Positions 53,827 to 63,504 of a DNA stretch of 64,000 nt are shown in pieces. A model generated the notes under the pieces. It did no database searches. It saw only the letters and a program-made list of their open reading frames with translations, and was not told the origin of the DNA. Made by a program: the position numbers and the translations under genes. How positions within the stretch are numbered: the stretch's first letter is position 1; each line of letters begins with the position of its first letter. The DNA comes from Gammaproteobacteria bacterium (GTDB lineage Bacteria > Pseudomonadota > Gammaproteobacteria > Pseudomonadales > Pseudohongiellaceae), in assembly GCA_030828385.1 (NCBI GenBank), contig JAURCS010000010.1:1-64000 (forward strand). Direction: 5' to 3'.

Positions 53827-54599
53827 ATGTCACCTTCAAAAAGCATTTCTATCTGGGCTGACAATAAGCGCAAAGATAACTTGCCCCGCCATATTGCAGT
53901 GATTATGGATGGTAATAATCGCTGGTCCAAACAACATAATAAAAACGGGGTTTCCGGTCATCGCGCTGGAGCGGTAGCTGCGAGGAACCTTGTTGAACAT
54001 TGTCTGAATAAAAATATTGAAGTTCTCACCTTGTTTGTTTTCAGTAGTGAAAACTGGTTGCGCCCCAAAAAAGAAGTTAATAGTCTGATGGCGCTTTTTT
54101 TGAATGTGCTGCAGAAAAATGAAATCAGTAAGCTGCATAAAAAAAATATAAAAGTTCGTGGTTCATAGGAAGCAGAGAGCGTTTTGCCAGCAAGTTAATA
54201 ACGCTAATGGAAAATGCAGAAAAATTAACTGCAAATAATACTGGTATGACCGTTGTAGTGGCAGCCGATTATGGTGGTCATTGGGATATGGCAAACGCCG
54301 CAAAAGTTGTCGCCGAAAAAGTAGAACTAGGAGAAATTAAGGCAAAGGCTGTCAATGAAGAAGTAGTGGGGGCTCATATGGCCTTGGCTGACCTGCCTAT
54401 GCCGGACCTGTGTATTAGAACAGGTGGTGAGCAGCGTATCAGTAATTTTTTTTTGTGGCAGCTTGCCTACACAGAATTATACTTCATCGAGACCTACTGG
54501 CCAGATTTCGACGAGAAGGAGTTTGAAAAGGCGCTGGAAGATTTCGCCGGAAGACAACGTCGTTTCGGCAAAGTCAGTGATCAGTTGGAATCAATCTGA
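53827..54599 (+). pseudogene. uppS: Undecaprenyl-diphosphate synthase, interrupted by a frameshift
   Basis: Makes the lipid carrier for peptidoglycan and O-antigen, and is normally essential. The first frame (53827-54168) has HIAVIMDGNNRWSKQHN, GHRAGAVAARNLVEHC and LFVFSSENW, then ends at NIKVRGS with a stop. Another frame begins right there and continues without gap: FIGSRERFASKLITLMENAEKLT, then ADYGGHWDMANA, LCIRTGGEQRISNFFLWQLAYTELYF and WPDFDE. Relative to the expected NIKVR-FIG junction there are two extra bases (cgtGGttc near 54160). Either a 2-base insertion, a sequencing error, or -1 recoding explains this. The whole gene is otherwise full length. Confidence 0.9.
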
Positions 54600-54601
54600 C
54601 T

Positions 54602-55432
54602 ATGTTAGCCCAGCGAGTCGCAACATCAATTGTTCTCCTTGGTCTGATTCTCTCAGCAGTTTTTTATTTTCCGCAGAATTATTTTGTGTTGTTTATAACC
54701 CTGGTCATGGGTGTAGCGATTTGGGAATGGTCTGCTCTTGCCGGACTTTCATCGATGCCTGCTCGCTCATGCTATGTGCTGGCAATGTTAATGCTGATGG
54801 CTCTCATCAGTTTATCTGAGTCCCCGCTCACAATCGTCCTTTACCTGGGGGTTTTGTTCTGGATAGTTGCCTTCTTGCTAATTTTGATCTTTCCGGCTGG
54901 AAAATCTTTATGGGCAAGTAATCCGGTATTAATTCTGGCCGGGATCCCTCTGTTTGTTCCAGGATGGCTCGCCTTTGGCATATTGCGTGGGCAGGAGTAT
55001 TTTGAGTTCCATATTCTTCTCCTGTTCTTTCTGGTAGCGGCTGCCGATATTGGTGCCTATTTTGCTGGCCGCAAATTTGGCAAACATAAACTTGCTGTGC
55101 TGGTAAGTCCCAATAAAACCTGGGAAGGTTTTTTTGGCGGGATGCTTGCGTGCATATTGCTGGTCATTGTTACGGTGCTGATTTTTTCTGACGAACTGGC
55201 AGAAATGAATTTTACTTACTGGTTGAAACTGGTCGTTAGCGCGACATTGATTTCAGTATTCAGCGTGGTTGGTGATTTGCTTGAAAGTATGATCAAGCGT
55301 TATCGCAACGTAAAAGACAGCGGGAAAATACTTCCGGGACATGGTGGAATACTCGATCGTATCGACGGCTTGACCTCAGCCGCCCCCTTATATGTGATCC
55401 TCGCACTGCAACTGGGTAGCGGAATTATATGA
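54602..55432 (+). CDS. cdsA: Phosphatidate cytidylyltransferase
   Basis: Makes CDP-diacylglycerol, the precursor of all phospholipids, in the inner membrane. 276 residues with about eight membrane helices. The C-terminal signature is present: SPNKTWEGFFGG, then SVVGDLLESMIKRYRNVKDSGKILPGHGGILDRIDGL, with the aspartates and lysine in the active-site pattern. ATG 54602 follows the uppS stop by two bases. It overlaps dxr by four bases (ATGA). The position after uppS is normal. Confidence 0.97.
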   Translation: MLAQRVATSIVLLGLILSAVFYFPQNYFVLFITLVMGVAIWEWSALAGLSSMPARSCYVLAMLMLMALISLSESPLTIVLYLGVLFWIVAFLLILIFPAGKSLWASNPVLILAGIPLFVPGWLAFGILRGQEYFEFHILLLFFLVAAADIGAYFAGRKFGKHKLAVLVSPNKTWEGFFGGMLACILLVIVTVLIFSDELAEMNFTYWLKLVVSATLISVFSVVGDLLESMIKRYRNVKDSGKILPGHGGILDRIDGLTSAAPLYVILALQLGSGII

Positions 55433-56607
55433 AACAGCTACAGTCAGTTTCAATTCTGGGTTCCACGGGTTCAATAGGTGTTAACACCTTGAGTGTTATT
55501 GCTCAAAACAGTGATCGTTATCGCGTATTTGCCCTTTCCGCGAATTCCAATGTAAAACTATTGGAAAAACAATGCCGGGAATACCTGCCTGATTATGCCG
55601 TAATGTATGACACTACCGCTGCAAAACAGCTTGCGTCTGCATTATCAGATACCAATATAACGGTGTTATCCGGCATACAGGGCCTTGAATACATTGCCAG
55701 CCATGATGAAACCGATTGTGTGATGGCCGCAATAGTAGGCGGTATCGGTTTAGCTCCGACATTTGCGGCGGTCAAAGCGGGAAAAAAAGTATTGTTGGCC
55801 AACAAGGAAGCCCTGGTTATGGCCGGCCATCTTTTTATGGATAGTGTTCGGCAGCATAATGCGATGCTATTGCCAATAGATAGTGAGCATAATGCAATGT
55901 TTCAGTGCTTGCCTGTCAATCAAAAAGCACAGTTCAGTAATGATTCCGGCAATGGCTTCAGCAAAATCGTGCTGACGGGGTCGGGAGGCCCATTTCTGGA
56001 TACCGGGAAAGAGATGCTGGCATCGGTTACCCCGGATCAGGCTTGTGCCCATCCAAACTGGGAAATGGGGAGAAAAATTTCAGTAGATTCAGCAACTATG
56101 GTTAATAAAGCGCTGGAGCTGATCGAAGCCTGTTTTCTTTTTGGCCTTGATGAGTCCCTTATTGAAATAATAATTCATCCGCAAAGTATTATTCACTCAA
56201 TGGTTTACTACCGTGATGGTTCGGTACTGGCACAAATGGGAAATCCCGATATGCGAACCCCGATTTCCTATGGGTTAGCCTGGCCTAATAGAATTAGCGC
56301 CGGAGTTGAAGAGCTCGACCTGGCAATGATTTCCAGCCTTGATTTCTTGCGACCCGATCTGGAAAGGTTTCCATGTCTCAGACTTGGCAGAAAAGTAGCT
56401 GCAACGGGGGATTCTGCGCCCATTATTTTCAATGCGGCTAACGAAATTGCAGTAGCAGCTTTTTTGGCTGGCAATCTCAGATTTGACCAAATTCCTGCTA
56501 TCATAGACGGCACCCTGCAGAAGCAGGCAGTGTGTGGCGTTTCAACGTTGGAAGAGGTGCTGGAAGAAGACCGCAAAGCGCGTAAATTAGCTACCGAATT
56601 GTTGTAG
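55429..56607 (+). CDS. dxr: 1-Deoxy-D-xylulose-5-phosphate reductoisomerase
   Basis: Second enzyme of the non-mevalonate isoprenoid pathway, converting DXP to MEP with NADPH. 392 residues. The NADPH-binding motif is GSTGSIGVNTL near the start, VLLANKEALVMAGHLFM carries the conserved lysine and glutamate of the metal/substrate region, PIDSEHNAMFQCL and SVDSATMVNKALELIEACFLF include the remaining metal and substrate ligands. It is translationally coupled to cdsA. The following 323 bases hold no gene. Confidence 0.97.
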   Translation: MKQLQSVSILGSTGSIGVNTLSVIAQNSDRYRVFALSANSNVKLLEKQCREYLPDYAVMYDTTAAKQLASALSDTNITVLSGIQGLEYIASHDETDCVMAAIVGGIGLAPTFAAVKAGKKVLLANKEALVMAGHLFMDSVRQHNAMLLPIDSEHNAMFQCLPVNQKAQFSNDSGNGFSKIVLTGSGGPFLDTGKEMLASVTPDQACAHPNWEMGRKISVDSATMVNKALELIEACFLFGLDESLIEIIIHPQSIIHSMVYYRDGSVLAQMGNPDMRTPISYGLAWPNRISAGVEELDLAMISSLDFLRPDLERFPCLRLGRKVAATGDSAPIIFNAANEIAVAAFLAGNLRFDQIPAIIDGTLQKQAVCGVSTLEEVLEEDRKARKLATELL

Positions 56608-56930
56608 TCAAAACCGGGCTAACGAAGCATTAAAGCTCAAAGGCTGGATACAGGAAAGGTGGATGCTGTTGCCAGAAAAAATTAATGGCAATTGCAGACA
56701 AAAAGCTGAAAAAATCTCCGTATTCTGGATAATCTGCTCGCTATTGGTTGTCCAAGGTAGTTGTAAAAACAGTTCTCTATTCAATGTACCCGGGTAAGAG
56801 CTATTTAATTAGCACAAGGTGAGTGGAACGAAGGAATAAAATCTTCAATTGTCTTGTAATGAGACACACAGACAAACTGACGAATTAATAATACCGATAT
56901 ATAAATACAGAAAATGGTGCAGTTCCTTAT
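56608..56930. other. Non-coding gap between dxr and rseP
   Basis: Just over 320 bases with no convincing gene, although neighbours on both sides are tightly packed. It is AT-rich near rseP. I see no clear terminator and only weak promoter-like text (GGAAC near 56823 with poor spacing to a TCAA-like -10), so a separate rseP promoter is possible but unproven. Confidence 0.6.
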
Positions 56931-58376
56931 ATGGAAATGGTTGGCAGTATAATTTTTGACGTGATTGCCATGTTGGTGACACTGGGAATACTCGTTACTT
57001 TTCATGAGTACGGGCATTTCTGGGTGGCTCGAAAATGTGGTGTCAGGGTTGAAAAGTTCTCCATTGGTTTTGGCAAGCCCTTGTTACGCTGGCGTGGTAA
57101 AAGGGTGCCCGCAGAAAATAACGGGAACTCCAATGCGGCCATTGAAGATGAGCCCGGCACTGAATTTGTAATTGCAGCCCTGCCTCTGGGGGGCTATGTA
57201 AAAATGCTTGGGGAACAGGATACCGAGATTCCTGAGGATCAGAAAAAATTTGCCTTTAATCATAAGTCTCTTTCCCAAAAAACCGCTATTGTTGCCGCCG
57301 GTCCAGCAGCTAATTTTTTGCTGGCAATCCTCCTTTACTGGATCATGTTCATGTCCGGTATCAGGGATTTTGCACCCATCGTCGGGCAGATAGATGAAGC
57401 GTCATCTGCAGACCTAGCCGGCTTGCAGTATGGTGATGAAATAATCAAAGTCGATGGTAAGGAAACCCGCACATGGCAGGATGTCAGAAAGCAGCTACTT
57501 GATCGTCTTGGAGAAAGCGGTAATTTGCAGTTAACCGTAATCAATGAAGACTCAAGCCAAAGTAGAGACATTACTATCTCCCTGATGGAATGGTTGCAAG
57601 GGGCAACTGAACCTGATGTGCTTGGTTCGCTTGGAATAACTCCAATATTTATGGATATCCCACCACGTATCGGGCAACTGGAACAGGGTGGTAGAGCTTT
57701 AGAAGCAGGTTTTGAAAGTGGCGATCTGGTGTTATCTGTTGATGGGCTGGCGGTTAATGGCTGGGATGAATGGGTCACTTTTATTCGTGAAAGCCCGGAG
57801 CAGAATTTAAATGTTGTCATTGAACGCGACCAGCGAACTGTTGAAATTTTACTCATGCCAGCAGAAAGGCGAGATGAAAATAATGAACTCGTTCTGGATG
57901 AGAATGGTAATTCCCAGGGCTATATCGGCGCAGGAGTAGAACTGCCCGTATTACCCCAGGAAATGATACGTGAAATAAAATTCAACCCCTTTGCAGCACT
58001 AGTTGAAGCGGTCAAGGAGACCTGGGAAAACAGTGTTTTCGTATTGGTCGCAATAAAGAAAATGCTGATAGGTCTGATGTCTGTAAATAACATCAGTGGA
58101 CCTATTACCATCGCCAAAATCGCTGGAGATTCAGCCAGTGATGGGCTGGAATATTTTATAGGGTTTCTCGCTATTCTCAGTATCAGTCTGGGAGTAATGA
58201 ATTTGCTACCTATTCCTGTTCTGGATGGTGGGCATCTTTTTTACTATGCCATTGAAGCAATTAGTCGCAAGCCCTTGCCCGACTATGTCCAGGAAATGGG
58301 CTTGCGTTTTGGTTTGATTATAATTGCAGGCATCATGTTTATTGCCTTCTACAATGATATAAATCGTCTGTTTTAA
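56931..58376 (+). CDS. rseP: Site-2 protease RseP (regulated intramembrane proteolysis)
   Basis: Inner-membrane zinc metalloprotease that cuts the anti-sigma factor RseA during envelope stress. 481 residues, near the usual 450. The HExxH zinc site lies at residues 25-29 (TFHEYGHFWVA), and the third ligand is in LLPIPVLDGGHLFYY near residue 426. Two PDZ domains lie between, with the GLxxGD-like segments AGLQYGDEIIKVDGK and ALEAGFESGDLVLSVDG. A strong ribosome-binding site was not found; ATG 56931 gives a normal start. It precedes bamA by 8 bases. Confidence 0.96.
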   Translation: MEMVGSIIFDVIAMLVTLGILVTFHEYGHFWVARKCGVRVEKFSIGFGKPLLRWRGKRVPAENNGNSNAAIEDEPGTEFVIAALPLGGYVKMLGEQDTEIPEDQKKFAFNHKSLSQKTAIVAAGPAANFLLAILLYWIMFMSGIRDFAPIVGQIDEASSADLAGLQYGDEIIKVDGKETRTWQDVRKQLLDRLGESGNLQLTVINEDSSQSRDITISLMEWLQGATEPDVLGSLGITPIFMDIPPRIGQLEQGGRALEAGFESGDLVLSVDGLAVNGWDEWVTFIRESPEQNLNVVIERDQRTVEILLMPAERRDENNELVLDENGNSQGYIGAGVELPVLPQEMIREIKFNPFAALVEAVKETWENSVFVLVAIKKMLIGLMSVNNISGPITIAKIAGDSASDGLEYFIGFLAILSISLGVMNLLPIPVLDGGHLFYYAIEAISRKPLPDYVQEMGLRFGLIIIAGIMFIAFYNDINRLF

Positions 58377-58384
58377 GGCTAACA

Positions 58385-61117
58385 ATGATTCTGAAGTACA
58401 AAACTACAATTTTGTCATGGTTTTTTTTGGTTTTACTGATACCTCTATCGGTAACAGCGCAAGTGGCTCCTTCGGCAATTCCTCAAACTTTTACCGTCTC
58501 GGATATTCGGCTGGAAGGGCTTCAGCGAATTTCTGCAACCAATGTGTTCGCACTGCTAAATATCAGTGTTGGCGATCAGCTTACCCCTCAGGATTTTGCC
58601 AATATCATTCGTGATATCGCTGCTTCGGAAAATTTTGCTGATGTTGAACTATTAAGAGAAGGAAATGTGCTGATTATTCGCCTGGAAGAAAGGTCCACTA
58701 TCAGCGATATCCAACTTGAGGGCAACAAACTGATTCCTACTGAAGCTTTGCTCGAAAATATGAGCAATGGTGGTCTTTCTATAGGTCAGGTTTTTCAGCC
58801 ATCAACTCTTGATGGGATGCGACTGGCTTTACAGGAACAGTATGTAGGGCAGGGGAGATATGGCGCCAGCGTTGAAACCGAAGTTGTGGAACAGCCGCGA
58901 AACAGGGTTGCTCTGAATATCAATATTAATGAAGGTGATGCCGCAAAAATTATCCATATAAATATTGTCGGCAACACGGTCTTTGATGATGAAGAGCTGC
59001 TTGACCTGTTTGAGCTGAGAACATCGAATTTACTTTCCTGGATTCGTAAAGATGACCAGTACGCCCGTGAAAAAATTAATGGTGATATAGAACGACTGAC
59101 ATCCTATTACATGGATCAGGGTTATATTAATTTTGATATCACCTCGACCCAGGTCTCGGTAACGCCAGCCAAGGATGAGGTCTATATCACTATCAATATT
59201 TCTGAAGGTGATATTTATACTATTGATGAAGTTGAGTTAGCTGGTGATCTGGTAGATTCTGAAGATATTCTCAGATTGATGATTCAGTTGCGCAAAGGGC
59301 AGGTTTTTTCCCAGCAGCTTGTAACGAGCACTTCTGAATTTATGACGCAACTGCTTGGTAACAGGGGCTACTTCTTTGCAGAAGTCGAAGGGGTGCCATC
59401 GATTGATGAGGAAAACAAAACGGTAGATGTTACTTTTTTTGTTATTCCTGGAAATCGGACCTATGTGAATCGCATCAGTTTTTATGGCAACACTAATACG
59501 GCTGATGAAGTACTACGAAGAGAAATGCGTCAGATGGAAGGGGCACCTGCTTCAAACGTTGCCCTGGAACAATCCAAGGTGCGACTTGAGCAGCTGGGGT
59601 ATTTTGCCACCGTAGACTATGAAACTTCCGAAGTACCTGGTACTGCTGACCAGATTGACGTTGATTATACTGTAGAAGAACAGCTTTCAGGCCAGATTGG
59701 CGGCAGCCTGGGATTCGGACAGGTTCAGGGGCTTGTTTTGTCGGCGAACCTGCAGCAAGCCAACTTTTTGGGAACGGGCAAGAGTATCGGGGTGGGGGTC
59801 AATACCAGTGCGTTTAGTACCAGTTATCAGTTCAATTATTTTGATCCTTATTACACCATTGATGGCGTGAGCAGGGGGTTCGGTGTTTCCTATACCACAT
59901 CTGACTTCGCGGAATTGAACCTGGCCTCCTACAGTACCAACCAGTTTAATTCCAGTGTCACTTATGGTTACCCCATGGGAGAGACCCAGCGTTTGTCTTT
60001 TAACTTTGGTTTCACCAATACCGTTATTGATGAAGGCTTTGGCCCGGTTCAGGAAATTAAATCCAGCCCGGATCTCATTCCTGGCATTAATAATTATGTT
60101 GTTGTTCCTCCCCGTAACCAATCCTATTTTGATCCCGTTACCGGGCAAATATTTCCCATAGCAGATGCTGTTGTTGCACCTATTTCAGACCTGCCTGCCA
60201 CTGCATTTAATCAAAATCAGGGTTTTCTTGACCGTGACGGCAATAAGTTTAATAACCTGAATCTTTCAATTACCTGGAGTGAATCTACTTTAAACCGGGG
60301 CTTGTTACCGACAGCAGGGCAGGCGCAGAGTCTGTCAGCCGAGCTGGTTATTCCAGGTAGCGACCTTTCGTTTTACCGCCTCAGGTATGTCTTTGATAAA
60401 TATATACCAATCAGGGGTGAATGGATTGGTCGTATAAATGCCAACCTGGGTTATGGTAATGGTTATGGTTCTACTGAGCAGTTACCGTTTTTTCAGAACT
60501 TCTATGCTGGTGGACTGGGAACGGTTAGAGGCTTTGAAAGAAATACTCTGGGGCCAAGGGCTACTTTTCCGGAACGTTACAGAACCGCCAATACGCAATT
60601 TGTGAAAGATGCCAACGGTAATATTGCCACAGACGCTTTCGGTCAACCGGTACTTGATCTAAGGTCAGATGTGGCCTATCTGCTTAAACAGGTGCTGGAT
60701 GAAAACGGACAGCCGGTATTTGACGAGACCGGTCAGCCGGTACTTGCAAATTCCCTCGCCTCCGAACGTTTGTTCCAGGGGAGGCCTCAGCCTTTTGGTG
60801 GTAATATTCAGACTACTGCGTCATTAGAACTTATTTTTCCCCTGCCATTTATAGAAGATCGCAGCAGGGTGCGCTCAGCAGTCTTTGTTGATGTCGGGAA
60901 CGTATTTTCATCCTATTGCACCGAGGATCAGGAACTGGATCAGAGAAGTAATTGCGTGGGATTTGATGTGGGTGAATTGCGTTACTCGGCTGGACTATCT
61001 GTTAGCTGGTTTTCCGGGGCGTTCGGGATGATGACATTCAGCCTGGCCAAACCTTTCAATACGTCTGTTATTGATGAAACCGAGATTTTCCAGTTTACGC
61101 TGGGCAATACCTTTTAA
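58385..61117 (+). CDS. bamA: Outer membrane protein assembly factor BamA
   Basis: Inserts beta-barrel proteins into the outer membrane. A signal peptide (to about residue 27) and five POTRA domains precede a C-terminal barrel with the conserved LGTVRGF near residue 712 and a final phenylalanine (GNTF). The length of 910 residues exceeds E. coli BamA (810). The extra residues sit partly in the barrel: an insert of about 60 residues near 560-620 (PVTGQIFPIADAVVAP region) and about 40 in the loop after VRGF, where three GQPV motifs occur. The gene precedes skp and lies in the lipid A operon. Confidence 0.96.
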   Translation: MILKYKTTILSWFFLVLLIPLSVTAQVAPSAIPQTFTVSDIRLEGLQRISATNVFALLNISVGDQLTPQDFANIIRDIAASENFADVELLREGNVLIIRLEERSTISDIQLEGNKLIPTEALLENMSNGGLSIGQVFQPSTLDGMRLALQEQYVGQGRYGASVETEVVEQPRNRVALNININEGDAAKIIHINIVGNTVFDDEELLDLFELRTSNLLSWIRKDDQYAREKINGDIERLTSYYMDQGYINFDITSTQVSVTPAKDEVYITINISEGDIYTIDEVELAGDLVDSEDILRLMIQLRKGQVFSQQLVTSTSEFMTQLLGNRGYFFAEVEGVPSIDEENKTVDVTFFVIPGNRTYVNRISFYGNTNTADEVLRREMRQMEGAPASNVALEQSKVRLEQLGYFATVDYETSEVPGTADQIDVDYTVEEQLSGQIGGSLGFGQVQGLVLSANLQQANFLGTGKSIGVGVNTSAFSTSYQFNYFDPYYTIDGVSRGFGVSYTTSDFAELNLASYSTNQFNSSVTYGYPMGETQRLSFNFGFTNTVIDEGFGPVQEIKSSPDLIPGINNYVVVPPRNQSYFDPVTGQIFPIADAVVAPISDLPATAFNQNQGFLDRDGNKFNNLNLSITWSESTLNRGLLPTAGQAQSLSAELVIPGSDLSFYRLRYVFDKYIPIRGEWIGRINANLGYGNGYGSTEQLPFFQNFYAGGLGTVRGFERNTLGPRATFPERYRTANTQFVKDANGNIATDAFGQPVLDLRSDVAYLLKQVLDENGQPVFDETGQPVLANSLASERLFQGRPQPFGGNIQTTASLELIFPLPFIEDRSRVRSAVFVDVGNVFSSYCTEDQELDQRSNCVGFDVGELRYSAGLSVSWFSGAFGMMTFSLAKPFNTSVIDETEIFQFTLGNTF

Positions 61118-61291
61118 CCGAAGATGCCTCAGGTTTAGGCAGCTAATGAACTATTCGAACCTGCCAGGAAAACCCTGTAGAATACCCGGGTTGGCTAGTT
61201 ACCCGAAAAAGATTTTTTATTATCTGAGAATAAAATCAGTCATTCGAGCGTCTAATTGATTATCGAACTCATTATTTTTTGGAGAAATACG

Positions 61292-61810
61292 TTGAATAAA
61301 GTTATTGGTAGTTTGTTATTTACTGTTGTTATGGCTTTCGGGGCGAGTGCTGCTTTTGCCCAGGATACCGGCGGGCTTAAAATAGCGGTACTTGATATGT
61401 CGACAGCCCTGATGAATTCTGAAGTGGCAAAAGTGGTCAATGATGAGCTGCAGCAGGAAACTTCAGGAGATCAGGAGAAAGTCAGAAGCCTGGCAACTCA
61501 GGCTCAGACTTTACAGGAGCAGATCCAGCAGGATGGTGAGGTTATGAGTGAAGCTGAACAACGTCGTATTGTTGGAGAGCTCCAGGAATTACAGAACCAG
61601 TATCAGTTCCTGGTTCAAAAAATCCAGACTCTTATTAATGAAAGACAACAGCAATTCCAGCAAAGCTATGCACCAAATCTTGTGCAGGCTATTACTGAAG
61701 TTGTAGAAGAGGATGGATATGACATCGTGTTTCGAGCGGAAGCCGCACTTCATTATGGCAATGCTATTAATATTACGGCGAGAGTCACTGAAAAGCTGAA
61801 TCAGCAATAA
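61292..61810 (+). CDS. skp: Periplasmic chaperone Skp (OmpH)
   Basis: Trimeric chaperone holding outer membrane proteins on their way to BamA. The start is a TTG at 61292, not the in-frame codon at 61256, because GGAG lies 7 bases upstream and a signal peptide follows directly (NKVIGSLLFTVVMAFGASAAFA). The mature product begins QDTGGLKIAVLDMSTALMNSEV and is followed by a long coiled-coil rich in Q, E and K, typical of the tentacle helices. Length 172 (with signal) is normal. It is between bamA and lpxD. Confidence 0.9.
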   Translation: MNKVIGSLLFTVVMAFGASAAFAQDTGGLKIAVLDMSTALMNSEVAKVVNDELQQETSGDQEKVRSLATQAQTLQEQIQQDGEVMSEAEQRRIVGELQELQNQYQFLVQKIQTLINERQQQFQQSYAPNLVQAITEVVEEDGYDIVFRAEAALHYGNAINITARVTEKLNQQ

Positions 61811-61927
61811 CAGAGTCCAGAAGCTCCAGCGGGTTGTCGATTTTCCATGATTTCTGCAAGCCGAGGCCATTGAAATCCATCAATGCTCCGGCAGGCTACT
61901 GACGGCTAGTAACGGCTACAAAAAAGA

Positions 61928-62983
61928 GTGGAAGAGAATAGAAAAGAATACACACTTGGCACACTGGCAGAGCTTCTGGGTATTTCCCTGCAAGGGGATC
62001 CGGAGGTAAAGGTCTCGGGTATTGCCACTCTTGCTGAGGCGAAAGCCGGTGAGTTAAGTTTCTATCACAACCCCGCCTATATTTATGATTTAAAAACAAC
62101 CAGTGCTGCTGTGGTAATTTTATCAACAGCAGCTGCCGATGACTGTTCTGCCAATAAACTTCTAACCGATAATCCCTATCTGGCTTATGCCAAAGCTAGC
62201 CGTCTATTTGAAACTTCCTCTGCCTCCCCGGGTGAAATTCATTCTAGTGCTGTCATCGACAGTTCTGCACGAATCGGCAAGCAGGTCTCAATAGGTCCCA
62301 ATGCAGTTGTTGAAGCCAATGTCCGTATTGGTGATCACAGTATTATTGGCGCAAATACCGTCATTGGGAAAAACAGTTGTGTGGGAGAGAATGCCTTACT
62401 ATATCCCAATGTCACGCTTTATCATGATGTGATTGTCGGCACTAACGCCATCATTCATGCTGGTGTAGTCATTGGTAGTGATGGCTTCGGTTTTGCACGC
62501 GACGATAAGGTTCAGGTGAAAATAGCTCAGCTCGGCGGAGTCAGCATAGGCAATGACGTTGAAATAGGCGCCGGTAGCACCATCGATCGCGGTGCACTTG
62601 ACGATACTGTGATTGAAAATGGCGTCAAAATTGATAACCAGGTGCAAATTGCACACAATGTCAGGGTAGGTGAAAACACGGTTATTTGTGGTTGCAGTGC
62701 TGTTGCCGGTAGCTCAAGCATTGGCAAAAATTGTATAATCGCCGGCGCAGTCGGGATTATCAATCACATCACAATCGTCGATGAAGTGACCGTGACAGCC
62801 ATGTCACTGGTGAATAAGTCTATTACCAGGAAAGGGTGCTATTCTTCTGGAACCGGTCTGTCTGAATCATCACTATGGAAGAAAAATATTGTGCATTTTC
62901 GCCATCTTGATAAGCTGAACAATCGCCTGAAGACTATTGAAAATGCTGCAAACATTAAGAATAGTAAAAATAATAAGAATTAA
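61928..62983 (+). CDS. lpxD: UDP-3-O-acylglucosamine N-acyltransferase
   Basis: Adds the second hydroxyacyl chain in lipid A synthesis. 351 residues. The N-terminal uridine-binding domain (TLGTLAELLGISLQGD) precedes the left-handed beta-helix with hexapeptide repeats (VSIGPNAVVEANVRIGDHSIIGANTVIG). The catalytic histidine lies in NQVQIAHNVRVG near residue 241. The start is GTG 61928, with poor upstream ribosome-binding text. It follows skp by 117 bases and is followed by fabZ. Confidence 0.95.
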   Translation: MEENRKEYTLGTLAELLGISLQGDPEVKVSGIATLAEAKAGELSFYHNPAYIYDLKTTSAAVVILSTAAADDCSANKLLTDNPYLAYAKASRLFETSSASPGEIHSSAVIDSSARIGKQVSIGPNAVVEANVRIGDHSIIGANTVIGKNSCVGENALLYPNVTLYHDVIVGTNAIIHAGVVIGSDGFGFARDDKVQVKIAQLGGVSIGNDVEIGAGSTIDRGALDDTVIENGVKIDNQVQIAHNVRVGENTVICGCSAVAGSSSIGKNCIIAGAVGIINHITIVDEVTVTAMSLVNKSITRKGCYSSGTGLSESSLWKKNIVHFRHLDKLNNRLKTIENAANIKNSKNNKN

Positions 62984-63066
62984 CAGAATTTAATTATGAA
63001 TCTTGACCAGTATCTTGCAAAAGCGGTATTGGAAAATTAACCCCCCAAGTAGAGCAGGAATTCCTT

Positions 63067-63504
63067 ATGATGGATATTGGTGATATTAAAGAGTATTTAC
63101 CCCAAAGGTACCCATTCCTGATGGTTGATCGCGTAGTCGAACTCGAATTGGGGAAACGTATCAAGGCATACAAAAATGTGACTACCAACGAGGAGTTTTT
63201 CGAAGGCCATTTCCCGAGTAAGCCCATTATGCCGGGCGTAATGATCATTGAGGCGTTGGCTCAGGCCGCAGGCGTTCTCGGATTTAAATCCCAGGAAAAA
63301 AAGCCCAAGGATGGCTATTTGTACTATTTTGTAGGAGCAGACAAAGTGCGCTTGAAACGTCCCGTAGTACCGGGTGATCAGCTTATTCTTGAAGCAGAAA
63401 TGGGGCCGGTTCGCAGAGGTATTTACAGGTTCGTATGTCGTGCTTCGGTAGACGGAGCTACGGTCTGCGAAGCCACAATCCTGTGTGCTGAAAGGAAGGA
63501 ATAA
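63067..63504 (+). CDS. fabZ: 3-hydroxyacyl-[ACP] dehydratase
   Basis: Removes water from beta-hydroxyacyl-ACP in fatty acid synthesis; the same substrates feed LpxA and LpxD. The hot-dog fold protein has 145 residues with the catalytic histidine and glutamate in [28 protein letters not shown] precedes ATG 63067. The stop overlaps the lpxA ATG by 1 base, so the two are coupled, as in other gammaproteobacteria. Confidence 0.96.
   Translation: MMDIGDIKEYLPQRYPFLMVDRVVELELGKRIKAYKNVTTNEEFFEGHFPSKPIMPGVMIIEALAQAAGVLGFKSQEKKPKDGYLYYFVGADKVRLKRPVVPGDQLILEAEMGPVRRGIYRFVCRASVDGATVCEATILCAERKE

Noticed and set aside
54130-54160. Programmed -1 frameshift at A-AAA-AAT in uppS
   Set aside because: A slip there would replace the conserved NIKVR residues; a two-base insertion at the FIG junction explains both frames better.
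56820-56850. Sigma-E type promoter upstream of rseP
   Set aside because: A GGAAC box is present, but the distance to a TCAA-like -10 is too short for the consensus.
62996-63040. 14-codon open frame between lpxD and fabZ
   Set aside because: It could be a leader peptide, but nothing supports translation; the fabZ start has its own ribosome-binding site.
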